The notes beneath the pieces were generated by a model that saw only the letters and a program-made list of their open reading frames with translations, did no database searches and was not told where the DNA came from. Made by a program: the position numbers and the translations under genes. From CAIRYW01 sp041665985 (GTDB taxonomy: Bacteria > Patescibacteriota > Minisyncoccia > Phycocordibacterales > CAIRYW01): a stretch of DNA of 7,800 bases. The stretch covers positions 1-7,800 of the forward strand of contig JBAYHV010000029.1 of the NCBI GenBank assembly GCA_041665985.1. Direction: 5' to 3'. Positions 1-6,225 of this stretch are shown here, in pieces; position 1 is the stretch's first letter, and each line of letters begins with the position of its first letter.

Positions 1-17
1 ACAAGTAAAAAAATTTC

Positions 18-32
18 TGTTATAATTATCCT
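18..32 (+). promoter_or_regulatory. Extended -10 promoter giving a leaderless start for the PrgI operon
   Basis: A perfect TATAAT hexamer lies at 21-26, preceded by TGT at 18-20 (an extended -10, TGn-TATAAT). Exactly six bases (27-32) separate it from the ATG at 33. Bacterial transcription usually starts about 6-8 nt after the -10, so the mRNA should begin at or next to the A of the ATG, leaving no room for a ribosome binding site. The -35 region would fall at or beyond the window edge and cannot be judged. The same geometry recurs before 3905, 5014 and 6226. Confidence 0.7.
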
Positions 33-527
33 ATGCAATACCAGGTTCCTCAATTTATTGAAATAGAAGATAAAATTTTCGGCCCTCTAACCTTCAAACA
101 ATTCGCTTATGTTGCCGGCGGGGGAGCGATGTGTTTTTTGGCTTATCGTTTTTTTCCTATATATATTTCATTTTTTATTATCCTTCCTGTAGGAGGATTT
201 TCTTTGGCCTTAGCATTTTATAAAGTAAATAACAGACCTTTCATATTTATGGTTGAGTCAGCAGCAAAATTTTTTCTTAGTAAAAAACTTTATCTTTGGC
301 AAAAAACAAAACAAGAAGCTACAAAAAAAATAATAGCACCGATAAACAAGGATCTTATCCCAAAACTTTCGGAATCAAAATTAAGAGAACTTACATGGAG
401 TCTTGATATAAATGATACAATCAGTAAGCAGGGAATAATAAACAGAGAACCAAAAAAAGAGGCTAAAGAAGAAATAAATAGTTTTCAGGGACTTCAAGAT
501 GATATTAAAAAAATAAAATGGCAGTAA
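33..527 (+). CDS. PrgI family inner-membrane protein of a type IV secretion-like system
   Basis: This is a small membrane component of conjugation/type IV secretion-like machines; the PrgI family is typically found next to VirB4 ATPases in Gram-positive-type and Patescibacteria loci. The N-terminus (VPQFIEIEDKIFGPLTFKQF, residues 5-24) has the family's characteristic look. Two membrane helices follow, at about residues 23-41 and 43-63. The rest (about 70-164) is Lys/Glu-rich and probably cytoplasmic; it includes a KLRELTWSLDI stretch at 116-126. The 164-residue length exceeds the core PrgI domain of roughly 90-100 residues, so the tail is an extension. The start is fixed by the -10 box 6 nt upstream. 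It overlaps the next gene by 10 bp, implying translational coupling. The family role is probably a scaffold for VirB4 at the membrane; this is context-based, and no catalytic motif is present. Confidence 0.85.
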   Translation: MQYQVPQFIEIEDKIFGPLTFKQFAYVAGGGAMCFLAYRFFPIYISFFIILPVGGFSLALAFYKVNNRPFIFMVESAAKFFLSKKLYLWQKTKQEATKKIIAPINKDLIPKLSESKLRELTWSLDINDTISKQGIINREPKKEAKEEINSFQGLQDDIKKIKWQ

Positions 528-1156
528 ACTCACAAGACTTTGTTCCAATAAAAGAAATAAGAGAAGGCGTCGTTGTTATGAAAGACGGTAGTCTTAGGTC
601 TGTGATCATGACTTCATCTGTTAACTTTGCCCTTAAAGGAGCAGACGAACAAGAAGCTATAATTATGCAGTTCCAAAATTTTTTGAACTCTATTAATTTT
701 TCAATTCAAATTTTTATGGAGTCTCGAAGATTGGATATAAGACCATACATAACACTACTTGAAAGTGTTTTAAAAGACCAAAGAAATGATCTACTACGAA
801 TTCAAACCAGAGAATATATAAATTTCATAAAAACTTTTACCGATCAAGTAAATATAATGAATAAGAGTTTTTTTGTGGTCGTTTCTTATGAACCTTCTAT
901 GGTCCAAGGAAAGGCAGGAGTTGTCGCCGGTTATTTTTCAGGTAAAAAACAGAGCAAAAATACTCAAGATAAGGATAATTTTGAAGAAAACAGAACCCAG
1001 CTTGAAGAAAGAATGCAGGTTGTCATCCAAGGATTAACTCGAATGGGAGTTAGATCAATTCCACTAGGCACAGAAGAAGTAATTGAATTGTATTACAAAT
1101 TATTCAATCCAGGAGAAACAGAAAAACCAATTAATATTAATGAGGTAACCAAATAA
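518..1156 (+). CDS. TraC-like protein (VirB4 N-terminal-domain-like, no ATPase domain)
   Basis: This soluble protein of 212 residues has no signal peptide and no membrane helix. Residues 8-75 (FVPIKEIREGVVVMKDGSLR and onward) resemble the N-terminal domain of TraC/VirB4 proteins, including the 'v.mkDGslr.vi' strand pair and a later 'sIQIFMESRRLDI' strand. A long helical stretch (about 76-112) and a strand-like IMNKSFFVVVSYEP (113-126) follow, then a charged insert (141-165, SGKKQSKNTQDKDNFEEN). There is no Walker A or B, so it cannot be the motor itself. It lies between PrgI and the VirB4 ATPase, overlapping the first by 10 bp and 7 bp from the second, so it probably acts as a partner or adaptor of VirB4. 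No Shine-Dalgarno precedes its ATG; translation is probably coupled to the upstream gene. Function is inferred from resemblance and position. Confidence 0.7.
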   Translation: MAVNSQDFVPIKEIREGVVVMKDGSLRSVIMTSSVNFALKGADEQEAIIMQFQNFLNSINFSIQIFMESRRLDIRPYITLLESVLKDQRNDLLRIQTREYINFIKTFTDQVNIMNKSFFVVVSYEPSMVQGKAGVVAGYFSGKKQSKNTQDKDNFEENRTQLEERMQVVIQGLTRMGVRSIPLGTEEVIELYYKLFNPGETEKPININEVTK

Positions 1157-1163
1157 TAAAACT

Positions 1164-2984
1164 ATGTCATTTTTAGACAACCTATTAGGAAAAAAACAAA
1201 AAAACGGAACACCTGTTGTAACCGCTATTTTACCTGAAGAAATTTATAGCTCGGCAGTTCTTGAACTTAAAGATGTTATTGCACCTTCTGCAATAAAAGT
1301 AACACCTCGAGACATTAGTCTTGGAGACAAAATTGCCCGAACTTTTTTTGTTATCTCTTACCCAAGATTTTTAACAGAAAGTTGGTTTGCACCAATTATA
1401 AACTTGGACAAAATTTTTGATATTTCTATCTATATTCACCCAATTGATACAGCTCAAATTTTGAGAACCTTCCAAAAAAAAGTAGCTGAGGTACAAAGTC
1501 AGATCCACATGAGAGAAGAGAAAGGTTTGGTTCGTGACCCAGTGCTTGATACGGCTTATCAAGATCTGGAACAACTTCGAGATCAACTTCAACAAGCTCA
1601 AGAAAAAATATTTGATGTTGGACTTTATTTTACAATTTACGGAAGCACAAACGATGAACTTGATAAAATTGAATCTGAAATAAAATCAATTCTTGAATCA
1701 AAACTTGTTTATGTAAAACCTGCTCTATTCCAGCAGGAACAAGGTTTCAGAAGCGTACTTCCATTTGGAACAGACGAATTAAATGTAAACTCAAAACTAA
1801 ACTCTTCACCTCTTTCAAGTGTTTTTCCATTTATTTCTTTTGACCTTACCTCAGACAAGGGAATTCTTTACGGAATCAACAGACACAATTCCAGTCTTAT
1901 TTTATTTGATAGATTTTCTTTGGAAAACTACAACTCAGTAACTTTTGCCAAAGCAGGTAGTGGAAAAAGTTATTTTACAAAATTAGAAATTCTTCGATCA
2001 TTAATGTTTGATATTGATGTAATTGTGATCGACCCCGAAAAAGAATATGAATATCTTTCTGAAGCAACAGGGGGAAGATACTTTAATATTTCTTTGAACT
2101 CTGAACACCATATTAATCCTTTTGATTTACCGGTTCCAAAAGAAGATGAATCTGCGGCTGATGTTCTTCGAGCAAACATCATCAACCTTGTAGGTCTTTT
2201 TAGAATCATGCTTGGAGGACTTACTCCAGAGGAAGACTCAGTTATTGACCAAGCGATTGGGCAAACATATGCCTTAAAGGATATTACTCCTGAATCAGAT
2301 TTCACAGCGGTTGAACCACCACTACTTTCAGACTTTGAATTAGTTTTGGCTGGAATGGAAGGAGGAGCCTCACTTGTACAAAGATTAGAAAAATATACAA
2401 AGGGAACTTGGTCAGGTTTTATCAACAGACCTTCAAACGTAGATATCAACAAAAAATTTATTGTATTTTCACTTCGAGATATGGAAGATGAATTGAAACC
2501 CGTTGCGATGTATATCGTTACACACTATATATGGAATGCTATTAGACAAAAATTAAAGAAAAGAATTTTGGTTATTGATGAAGCTTGGTGGATGATGAAA
2601 TCTGAAGATACAGCTTCTTTCCTCTTAGGATTGGCAAAAAGATGTAGAAAATATTATTTAGGTCTTTGTACCATTACTCAGGACGTAGAAGACTTTCTTA
2701 AATCTCCGTACGGTTTGCCTATTATTACAAACTCATCAATTCAAGTGCTTCTAAAACAATCTCCGTCTTCGATTGACAGTGTTCAACACACGTTTAACTT
2801 AACAGACGAAGAAAAATATTTACTACTTGAATCAGATGTAGGGGAGGGAATTTTCTTTGCTGGTCTTAAGCACGTAGCAATTAAAGTTATTGCTTCATAT
2901 ACAGAAGACCAAATCATTACCTCCGATCCTTCTCAGGTTCTCGCTAGTCGTGAAGCAAAAAAAGAAGCAGAAAATAGACTCTAA
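1164..2984 (+). CDS. virB4: VirB4/TraE-family conjugation ATPase
   Basis: This is the motor ATPase of a type IV secretion/conjugation-like system, in the HerA-FtsK-type P-loop group. The N-terminal part (about 40-250) has VirB4 features: ITPRDISLGDKIARTFFVISYP-like strands from about residue 45, a coiled coil at about 105-150, and a QxxFRSVLPFGTDEL segment near 192-206. Walker A is AKAGSGKS (262-269; catalytic Lys268), with Ala instead of the usual first Gly, still allowed by the [AG]x4GK[ST] pattern. A VirB4-typical IDPEKEYEYL motif follows from residue 289 (Asp290). Walker B is RILVIDEAWWMM with Asp472/Glu473. Downstream are the TQD motif (Gln506) and an ITNSSIQVLLKQ segment typical of these ATPases. 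At 606 residues it is a complete VirB4. It starts 7 bp after the TraC-like gene; the only SD-like GAGGT (1142-1146) is too far from the ATG, so operon coupling is likely. Confidence 0.95.
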   Translation: MSFLDNLLGKKQKNGTPVVTAILPEEIYSSAVLELKDVIAPSAIKVTPRDISLGDKIARTFFVISYPRFLTESWFAPIINLDKIFDISIYIHPIDTAQILRTFQKKVAEVQSQIHMREEKGLVRDPVLDTAYQDLEQLRDQLQQAQEKIFDVGLYFTIYGSTNDELDKIESEIKSILESKLVYVKPALFQQEQGFRSVLPFGTDELNVNSKLNSSPLSSVFPFISFDLTSDKGILYGINRHNSSLILFDRFSLENYNSVTFAKAGSGKSYFTKLEILRSLMFDIDVIVIDPEKEYEYLSEATGGRYFNISLNSEHHINPFDLPVPKEDESAADVLRANIINLVGLFRIMLGGLTPEEDSVIDQAIGQTYALKDITPESDFTAVEPPLLSDFELVLAGMEGGASLVQRLEKYTKGTWSGFINRPSNVDINKKFIVFSLRDMEDELKPVAMYIVTHYIWNAIRQKLKKRILVIDEAWWMMKSEDTASFLLGLAKRCRKYYLGLCTITQDVEDFLKSPYGLPIITNSSIQVLLKQSPSSIDSVQHTFNLTDEEKYLLLESDVGEGIFFAGLKHVAIKVIASYTEDQIITSDPSQVLASREAKKEAENRL

Positions 2985-2988
2985 AGTA

Positions 2989-3100
2989 ATTCAAAGGTCA
3001 AAAATCAAAATGCAAAATTACAATTCAAAATTAAAAAGTTTAGAAAGAACAAAAAGAGTGTTTTGAATTTTTAATTACACTTTTGACTTTTACATTCTAA
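2989..3100 (+). repeat. Imperfect A-rich/T-rich inverted repeat in the gap after virB4
   Basis: The gap between the ATPase gene and the next gene holds an A-rich left half (about 2989-3038) with repeated CAAAAT/TCAAAA units, and a T-rich right half (about 3060-3100). The halves are partly complementary: GTCAAAA (2997-3003) matches TTTTGAC (3081-3087), and AATTCAAAA (3022-3030) matches TTTTGAATT (3061-3069). The spacers between these blocks differ in length, so the hairpin is bulged. It could act as a weak terminator for the VirB4 operon or be a decayed copy of a dispersed intergenic repeat. The gap shows no clear TATAAT at the 6-nt distance seen elsewhere. Confidence 0.5.
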
Positions 3101-3119
3101 ATTTTTATTTTATTTTCAA

Positions 3120-3776
3120 ATGCCTCCAGAGAAACAAAAAAAAGAACCTAGACTTTCAAACGGAACGATTGGATTAATGGTTGGCTTTGCTGTTGGTGCA
3201 GATATTTTAGGAGGATTAATTGGTCTAATTCCTTTTGTTGGTTGGGTAATAAATGTTGGAATTGATTTTTTTGTTTTTGGGATGCTCTGGTTATGGTTTA
3301 CTCGACACCGAGTAAGTTTTACTGGCACTAGAGCTTTTGTATTTGCCGGTTTTGCATTATTAGAATTTATTCCAGGTATTCAAGAATTTCCACTATGGAT
3401 ATTGGACGTTGTTGCGGTATGTATAATGGTAAGGTTAGAAGACAAACTTCATTTAACTAGTGTTCAACAGAAACTTCAAGCAGGGAAAAAAATTGGAGTT
3501 TTAATGGCCAAAAATAAAAGAATTGGAGCATTAATGGATTCAACAGAAAAAGGAAAACAAATACGCCAACAAATTCTTCAATCTCAGCGTCAATCACTAG
3601 CTCAAAAAAAATCTTCAGGAGAAGGAACTCAAGAAAAAACAAAAGAAACTCCTAAACAATTACCTAAAAACGAAACAATAGATAAACCAAATCCTATTAT
3701 TCCTCCTAAAAAAGAGACTCCTGCACAATTGCCACAAATTGGAACAAACGCTAGGTTTCCTACACCAGAAGCATAA
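3120..3776 (+). CDS. Three-helix membrane protein of unknown function with charged C-terminal tail
   Basis: I do not recognise a family. A short charged N-terminus (MPPEKQKKEPRLSNG) precedes a Gly-rich hydrophobic region that reads as two close helices (about 17-38 and 40-61, including a GLIGLIPFVGWVINVGIDFF run), then TRHR and a third hydrophobic block (about 71-104, with a Pro-Gly break at 85-86). From residue 106 the protein is basic and helical. After about 160 it becomes low-complexity, rich in Lys, Glu, Pro and Gln with repeated PKQLPK / PAQLPQ-like pieces, suggesting a flexible tail. There is no signal peptidase site. It sits between VirB4 and the secreted/pilin-like genes, so it may be an accessory of the same machine, but only by position. 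ATG 3120 lacks both a Shine-Dalgarno and the -10/6-nt arrangement; the next in-frame ATG (3177) would cut into the first helix. Confidence 0.75.
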   Translation: MPPEKQKKEPRLSNGTIGLMVGFAVGADILGGLIGLIPFVGWVINVGIDFFVFGMLWLWFTRHRVSFTGTRAFVFAGFALLEFIPGIQEFPLWILDVVAVCIMVRLEDKLHLTSVQQKLQAGKKIGVLMAKNKRIGALMDSTEKGKQIRQQILQSQRQSLAQKKSSGEGTQEKTKETPKQLPKNETIDKPNPIIPPKKETPAQLPQIGTNARFPTPEA

Positions 3777-3800
3777 TTAACAAAGGGTATTAAACTTTTT

Positions 3801-3850
3801 TTGTCATCCTCGTCCGCCTAAGCGGATGAGGATGACAAAGTTGTTTTTTC
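3801..3850 (+). terminator. Rho-independent terminator: 17-bp stem, 4-nt loop, T tract
   Basis: Left arm 3801-3817 pairs with right arm 3822-3838 around a CTAA loop (3818-3821). Sixteen of 17 positions are Watson-Crick pairs, and the one exception (G3812 with T3827) is a G-U wobble in RNA. The T-rich stretch GTTGTTTTTT (3840-3849) follows the right arm, giving a terminator in the + direction for the gene ending at 3776. On the opposite strand an A tract follows the stem, so it is not bidirectional. The arm begins TTGTCATCC, similar to the outer bases of the palindromic repeats at 7681 and 7745, so it may also belong to a dispersed repeat family. Confidence 0.8.
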
Positions 3851-3854
3851 TCTT

Positions 3855-3884
3855 ACTAACAACTAACACCTAGAAACTAGAAAC
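3855..3884 (+). repeat. Two back-to-back pairs of 7-bp tandem repeats
   Basis: ACTAACA occurs twice in tandem (3855-3861, 3862-3868). After a CC spacer, TAGAAAC occurs twice in tandem (3871-3877, 3878-3884). The block ends 8 bp before the -10 box at 3893 and so covers where a -35 element or activator site would lie. It may be a binding site or simply a low-complexity intergenic repeat. Confidence 0.55.
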
Positions 3885-3889
3885 TTCTC

Positions 3890-3904
3890 TGTTATAATAT
3901 ATCC
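3890..3904 (+). promoter_or_regulatory. Extended -10 promoter giving a leaderless GTG start
   Basis: TGT (3890-3892) followed by a perfect TATAAT (3893-3898), then six bases (3899-3904), then GTG at 3905. This matches the promoter at 18-32 in both hexamer and spacing; the shared core reads CTGTTATAAT in both. No convincing TTGACA-like -35 is visible 16-18 bp upstream, which suits an extended -10 promoter. The predicted transcript start coincides with the start codon. Confidence 0.7.
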
Positions 3905-4954
3905 GTGAACAAGAAAATTTTTTTAATATCTTTATCTCTTCTTTCAATATTTATTTGTACAAAAGCTATTGCTCAAAATACTTCAACTCTTTCTATTCCT
4001 GCCCAGATCAGTGAAATCCAAGAACAAATTGATATAAACGTTGAACCTGGTGTACCGAATCCAGGAGACAGCATAAAAATTTCCCTTGAAGCATACGGAA
4101 CAGATCTAACAAAAGCAGATATCACATGGAAAATAGATGGGGTTGTTTTTCAGAAAGGGAGAGGTTTAATTGAAATAAATACAATCGCCGGAATTGCAGG
4201 AAGTGCAAAAAAAATTGATGTATCTATTATTCCGATGAATGGCCCACAAATTGATAAATCAGTAACAATTGCTCCAGAAAAAGTAGACTTAGTTTGGGAA
4301 GCAAAAACTTATACTCCTCCATTTTACAAAGGGAAGGCTCTTTTTACACCACAAACAAAAGTTGTTGTTGTAGCTTTTCCAAATTTTAAAGCAAACGGAA
4401 CAATAGGAATTGAACCAGGAGGTCTTACATATAATTGGCTGGATAATATTACGACTGTTCCAGAATATTCTGGATATGGAAAAAATTTTATTCTCTTTGA
4501 AGGATCAATTCTCCACGATTCACATACAATAACAGCACTTGTCACAAGTGATACATCTGCTCAATCAAATGCTTTTGTAGACTTAGCTCCATTTCAACCG
4601 AATGTTTTGGTTTATGAAGACAGTCCACTTTATGGTGTTTTAACTAACAAAGCTTTACCTATCTCTTTCTTTTTAACTAACAGTGAAATAACTTTAACCT
4701 CTTATCCCTATTATTTTGGATTTAAATTGAAAAATGATGCAGATTCCAAATACACATGGAGCATGAACGGTGCAGATATCACAGGAACAAACCAACCTTC
4801 AATGGTTTTTAAAGCAACCTCTGATAAAGCAGGAAAAACTACAGTTGGAATTGATGTTCAAAGTGTTTCAAATTTTCTTGTAGAAGCAAGTCAGTCTTTA
4901 AATATTAGTTTCGGAGCAAGTTCAAACAATCAAGGAGGCTCAGTCTCATTCTAA
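3905..4954 (+). CDS. Secreted protein with three Ig/PKD-like modules
   Basis: A typical Sec signal peptide opens the protein: MNKK, a hydrophobic core (about 5-18), then AIA-Q with likely cleavage after residue 23. No lipobox, membrane anchor or sorting signal is seen at the C-terminus (ends GASSNNQGGSVSF). The mature part is beta-rich and appears to hold three Ig/PKD-like modules, each with an aligned tryptophan strand: ITWKIDG (Trp75), LTYNWLDN (Trp178) and YTWSMNGADITG (Trp285). The first is preceded by a VEPGVPNPGDSIKISLEAYG stretch typical of such folds. Translation starts at GTG: the first internal in-frame ATG is at residue 111 and would lose the signal peptide, and the -10 box sits 6 nt upstream. 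The location between T4SS-like genes suggests a surface or extracellular binding/structural role; no enzyme motif is visible. Confidence 0.75.
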   Translation: MNKKIFLISLSLLSIFICTKAIAQNTSTLSIPAQISEIQEQIDINVEPGVPNPGDSIKISLEAYGTDLTKADITWKIDGVVFQKGRGLIEINTIAGIAGSAKKIDVSIIPMNGPQIDKSVTIAPEKVDLVWEAKTYTPPFYKGKALFTPQTKVVVVAFPNFKANGTIGIEPGGLTYNWLDNITTVPEYSGYGKNFILFEGSILHDSHTITALVTSDTSAQSNAFVDLAPFQPNVLVYEDSPLYGVLTNKALPISFFLTNSEITLTSYPYYFGFKLKNDADSKYTWSMNGADITGTNQPSMVFKATSDKAGKTTVGIDVQSVSNFLVEASQSLNISFGASSNNQGGSVSF

Positions 4955-5001
4955 CAATTGAAACAATTGAGAAAAAATTATAAATATTTCGAATAATGAA
5001 G

Positions 5002-5013
5002 TAAAATATACTC
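5002..5013 (+). promoter_or_regulatory. -10 element giving a leaderless start for the VirB2-like fusion gene
   Basis: TAAAAT at 5002-5007, six bases (5008-5013), then ATG at 5014. This copy lacks the TGn extension (AAG precedes it), and no clear -35 is visible at normal spacing. It is the weakest of the four by sequence, but the spacing is identical to the others, and the hexamer and following bases match the promoter at 6214 almost exactly. Confidence 0.6.
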
Positions 5014-6192
5014 ATGCCTAGAAAATCAATCTCTTTTATTTTTTCACTAATATTTTCTTTTTTTGTTCTTGTTCTTTCAGTTCATGCAGCCGTAGCAAAT
5101 TATGTACCTCTTGCGGAAATAAAAACACCATCAGAGGTGGTAATTGGCACCACAGGTAATTTGGGAGATTATTTTAGTCAAATGTATATGTTGCTTGTCG
5201 GAGTTGCCACAGCACTTGCTGTTCTTATGGTTATTTGGGGAGGAGTAGAATATGTCACAACAGATGCTATTGGAGGTAAAGAAGAAGGGAAGCAAAAAAT
5301 TCAAAATGCTATTTTGGGCCTTCTTTTAGCCTTAGGTTCATATTTAATTTTACAAACGATCAATCCAGCATTACTTGAAACTAATTTGCAAATAAAAGAA
5401 ACTGAAGTTAAAGGGAAGAAACTTGATTCAAGTAGTGCCACAATAACGCCCACAGCAGGAGCAGGAAGCGCTAGTTCAGCTAATGCGTGGAGCGATTGGA
5501 CAGCCACTGATCAAAAAAACTACGATGACGCACAGAGAGCTTTGGCTGAAAATGATGCCCTTGGCCCCAATGAGCAAAATAAACTTACAGCCGAACAACA
5601 AGCCGCTGTAGATAAAGCCACTACGAACTACAACAGACAACAGACAATAAATTCCAGTATTACAAATGGAACTTTTAATAAAGGAGGTGCAACAGGGAAT
5701 GGTTCAATTGCAAAATCTTCTGTTGCTGGAACAACTTTTCCTACAAAAAGTGGTATCACAAACGAAGAAGTAATAAGTTGGGTAAATCAATCGGGTATAA
5801 CATCTCTTCCTTTATCGGATGCAGATAAAGCTAAATATTTTCCAGGAGGAACTGTAACAGCTGCAGGTTACGCTAGTTTACTAGCAAGTATAGCTAAAAG
5901 TGAATCCGGCTTTAATCCGAATGACAATACTAACAATTCTCATGTTGATTACTATGATAAAACTACAGGTAAACCTGTGTATTCAGTGGGGTTATTTTCA
6001 CTGAGTGTAGAAGATCCAGTGGTAATTGCCGTAGCTAAAAAATATAAAGTAACAGCACAAGATGTTTTAAGTAGTCCAACTTACAATACTCAAGCCGCAG
6101 TAACTATTCTAAAAAATCAAGTAGAAAAACAAAAATCTATTGCTGGAGGTGCGACTACTGGTTATTGGGGACCTCTTAGAAGAGGAGAATAA
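5014..6192 (+). CDS. VirB2/TrbC-like pilin domain fused to a lytic transglycosylase-like domain
   Basis: Signal peptide at about 1-28 (MPRKS, long hydrophobic run, then VHA-A or AVA-N cleavage). A VirB2/TrbC-like two-helix region follows: helix 1 about 56-76 ending IWGGVEYVT, a short polar loop (GGKEEGKQKIQNA, 87-99), helix 2 about 99-116 ending LQTINPALL. Residues 125-250 are an Ala/Thr/Ser/Gln/Asn-rich linker. The C-terminal part (about 283-390) resembles a lysozyme-like/SLT transglycosylase: AKSESGFNPN with candidate catalytic Glu297, SVGLFSLS (324-331) at the place of the usual G-[LI]-[MF]-Q motif (Gln replaced by Ser), then a YNTQAAVTILKNQV helix (358-370) and YWGPLRRG. VirB1-type enzymes open peptidoglycan for T4SS assembly, so the fusion would couple a pilin-like membrane part with wall remodelling. 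The pilin-like part is well supported; the enzyme domain is likely but its activity is uncertain given the altered motif. Confidence 0.75.
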   Translation: MPRKSISFIFSLIFSFFVLVLSVHAAVANYVPLAEIKTPSEVVIGTTGNLGDYFSQMYMLLVGVATALAVLMVIWGGVEYVTTDAIGGKEEGKQKIQNAILGLLLALGSYLILQTINPALLETNLQIKETEVKGKKLDSSSATITPTAGAGSASSANAWSDWTATDQKNYDDAQRALAENDALGPNEQNKLTAEQQAAVDKATTNYNRQQTINSSITNGTFNKGGATGNGSIAKSSVAGTTFPTKSGITNEEVISWVNQSGITSLPLSDADKAKYFPGGTVTAAGYASLLASIAKSESGFNPNDNTNNSHVDYYDKTTGKPVYSVGLFSLSVEDPVVIAVAKKYKVTAQDVLSSPTYNTQAAVTILKNQVEKQKSIAGGATTGYWGPLRRGE

Positions 6193-6210
6193 AAAATTAA
6201 AATTTTTTTG

Positions 6211-6225
6211 TGTTAAAATATATTC
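6211..6225 (+). promoter_or_regulatory. Extended -10 promoter giving a leaderless start for the propeller-like gene
   Basis: TGT (6211-6213), TAAAAT (6214-6219), six bases (6220-6225), then ATG at 6226. The whole promoter fits in the 33-bp gap after the preceding gene, which contains an A-tract and T-tract but no -35-like hexamer at standard spacing. The gap has no hairpin terminator, so read-through from upstream is also possible. Confidence 0.65.

Noticed and set aside
1142..1146. GAGGT as a Shine-Dalgarno for the VirB4 gene
   Set aside because: It ends 17 nt before the ATG, beyond useful spacing, and lies inside the coding sequence of the upstream gene.
1152..1163. AATAAT followed by six bases before the VirB4 ATG, resembling the leaderless promoter geometry
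   Set aside because: The hexamer lacks the first T and the TGn extension, overlaps the stop codons of the upstream gene in an A-rich context, and the genes are only 7 bp apart, so operon transcription explains expression. Worth including in a genome-wide test.
1970..2452. Open frame of 160 codons on the - strand, antisense to the VirB4 ATPase
   Set aside because: It lies entirely inside a confidently identified gene with intact family motifs, its translation is Ser/Pro-rich without domain character, and no promoter or start context supports it. The other - strand frames (1371-1601, 3116-3328, 3457-3642, 4324-4545, 5301-5507, 6933-7262) are rejected for the same reason.
4955..4969. Small palindrome CAATTG-AAA-CAATTG just after the Ig-like gene as a terminator
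   Set aside because: The stem is only 6 bp of mostly A/T pairs and is followed by an A-rich, not T-rich, sequence; too weak to call.
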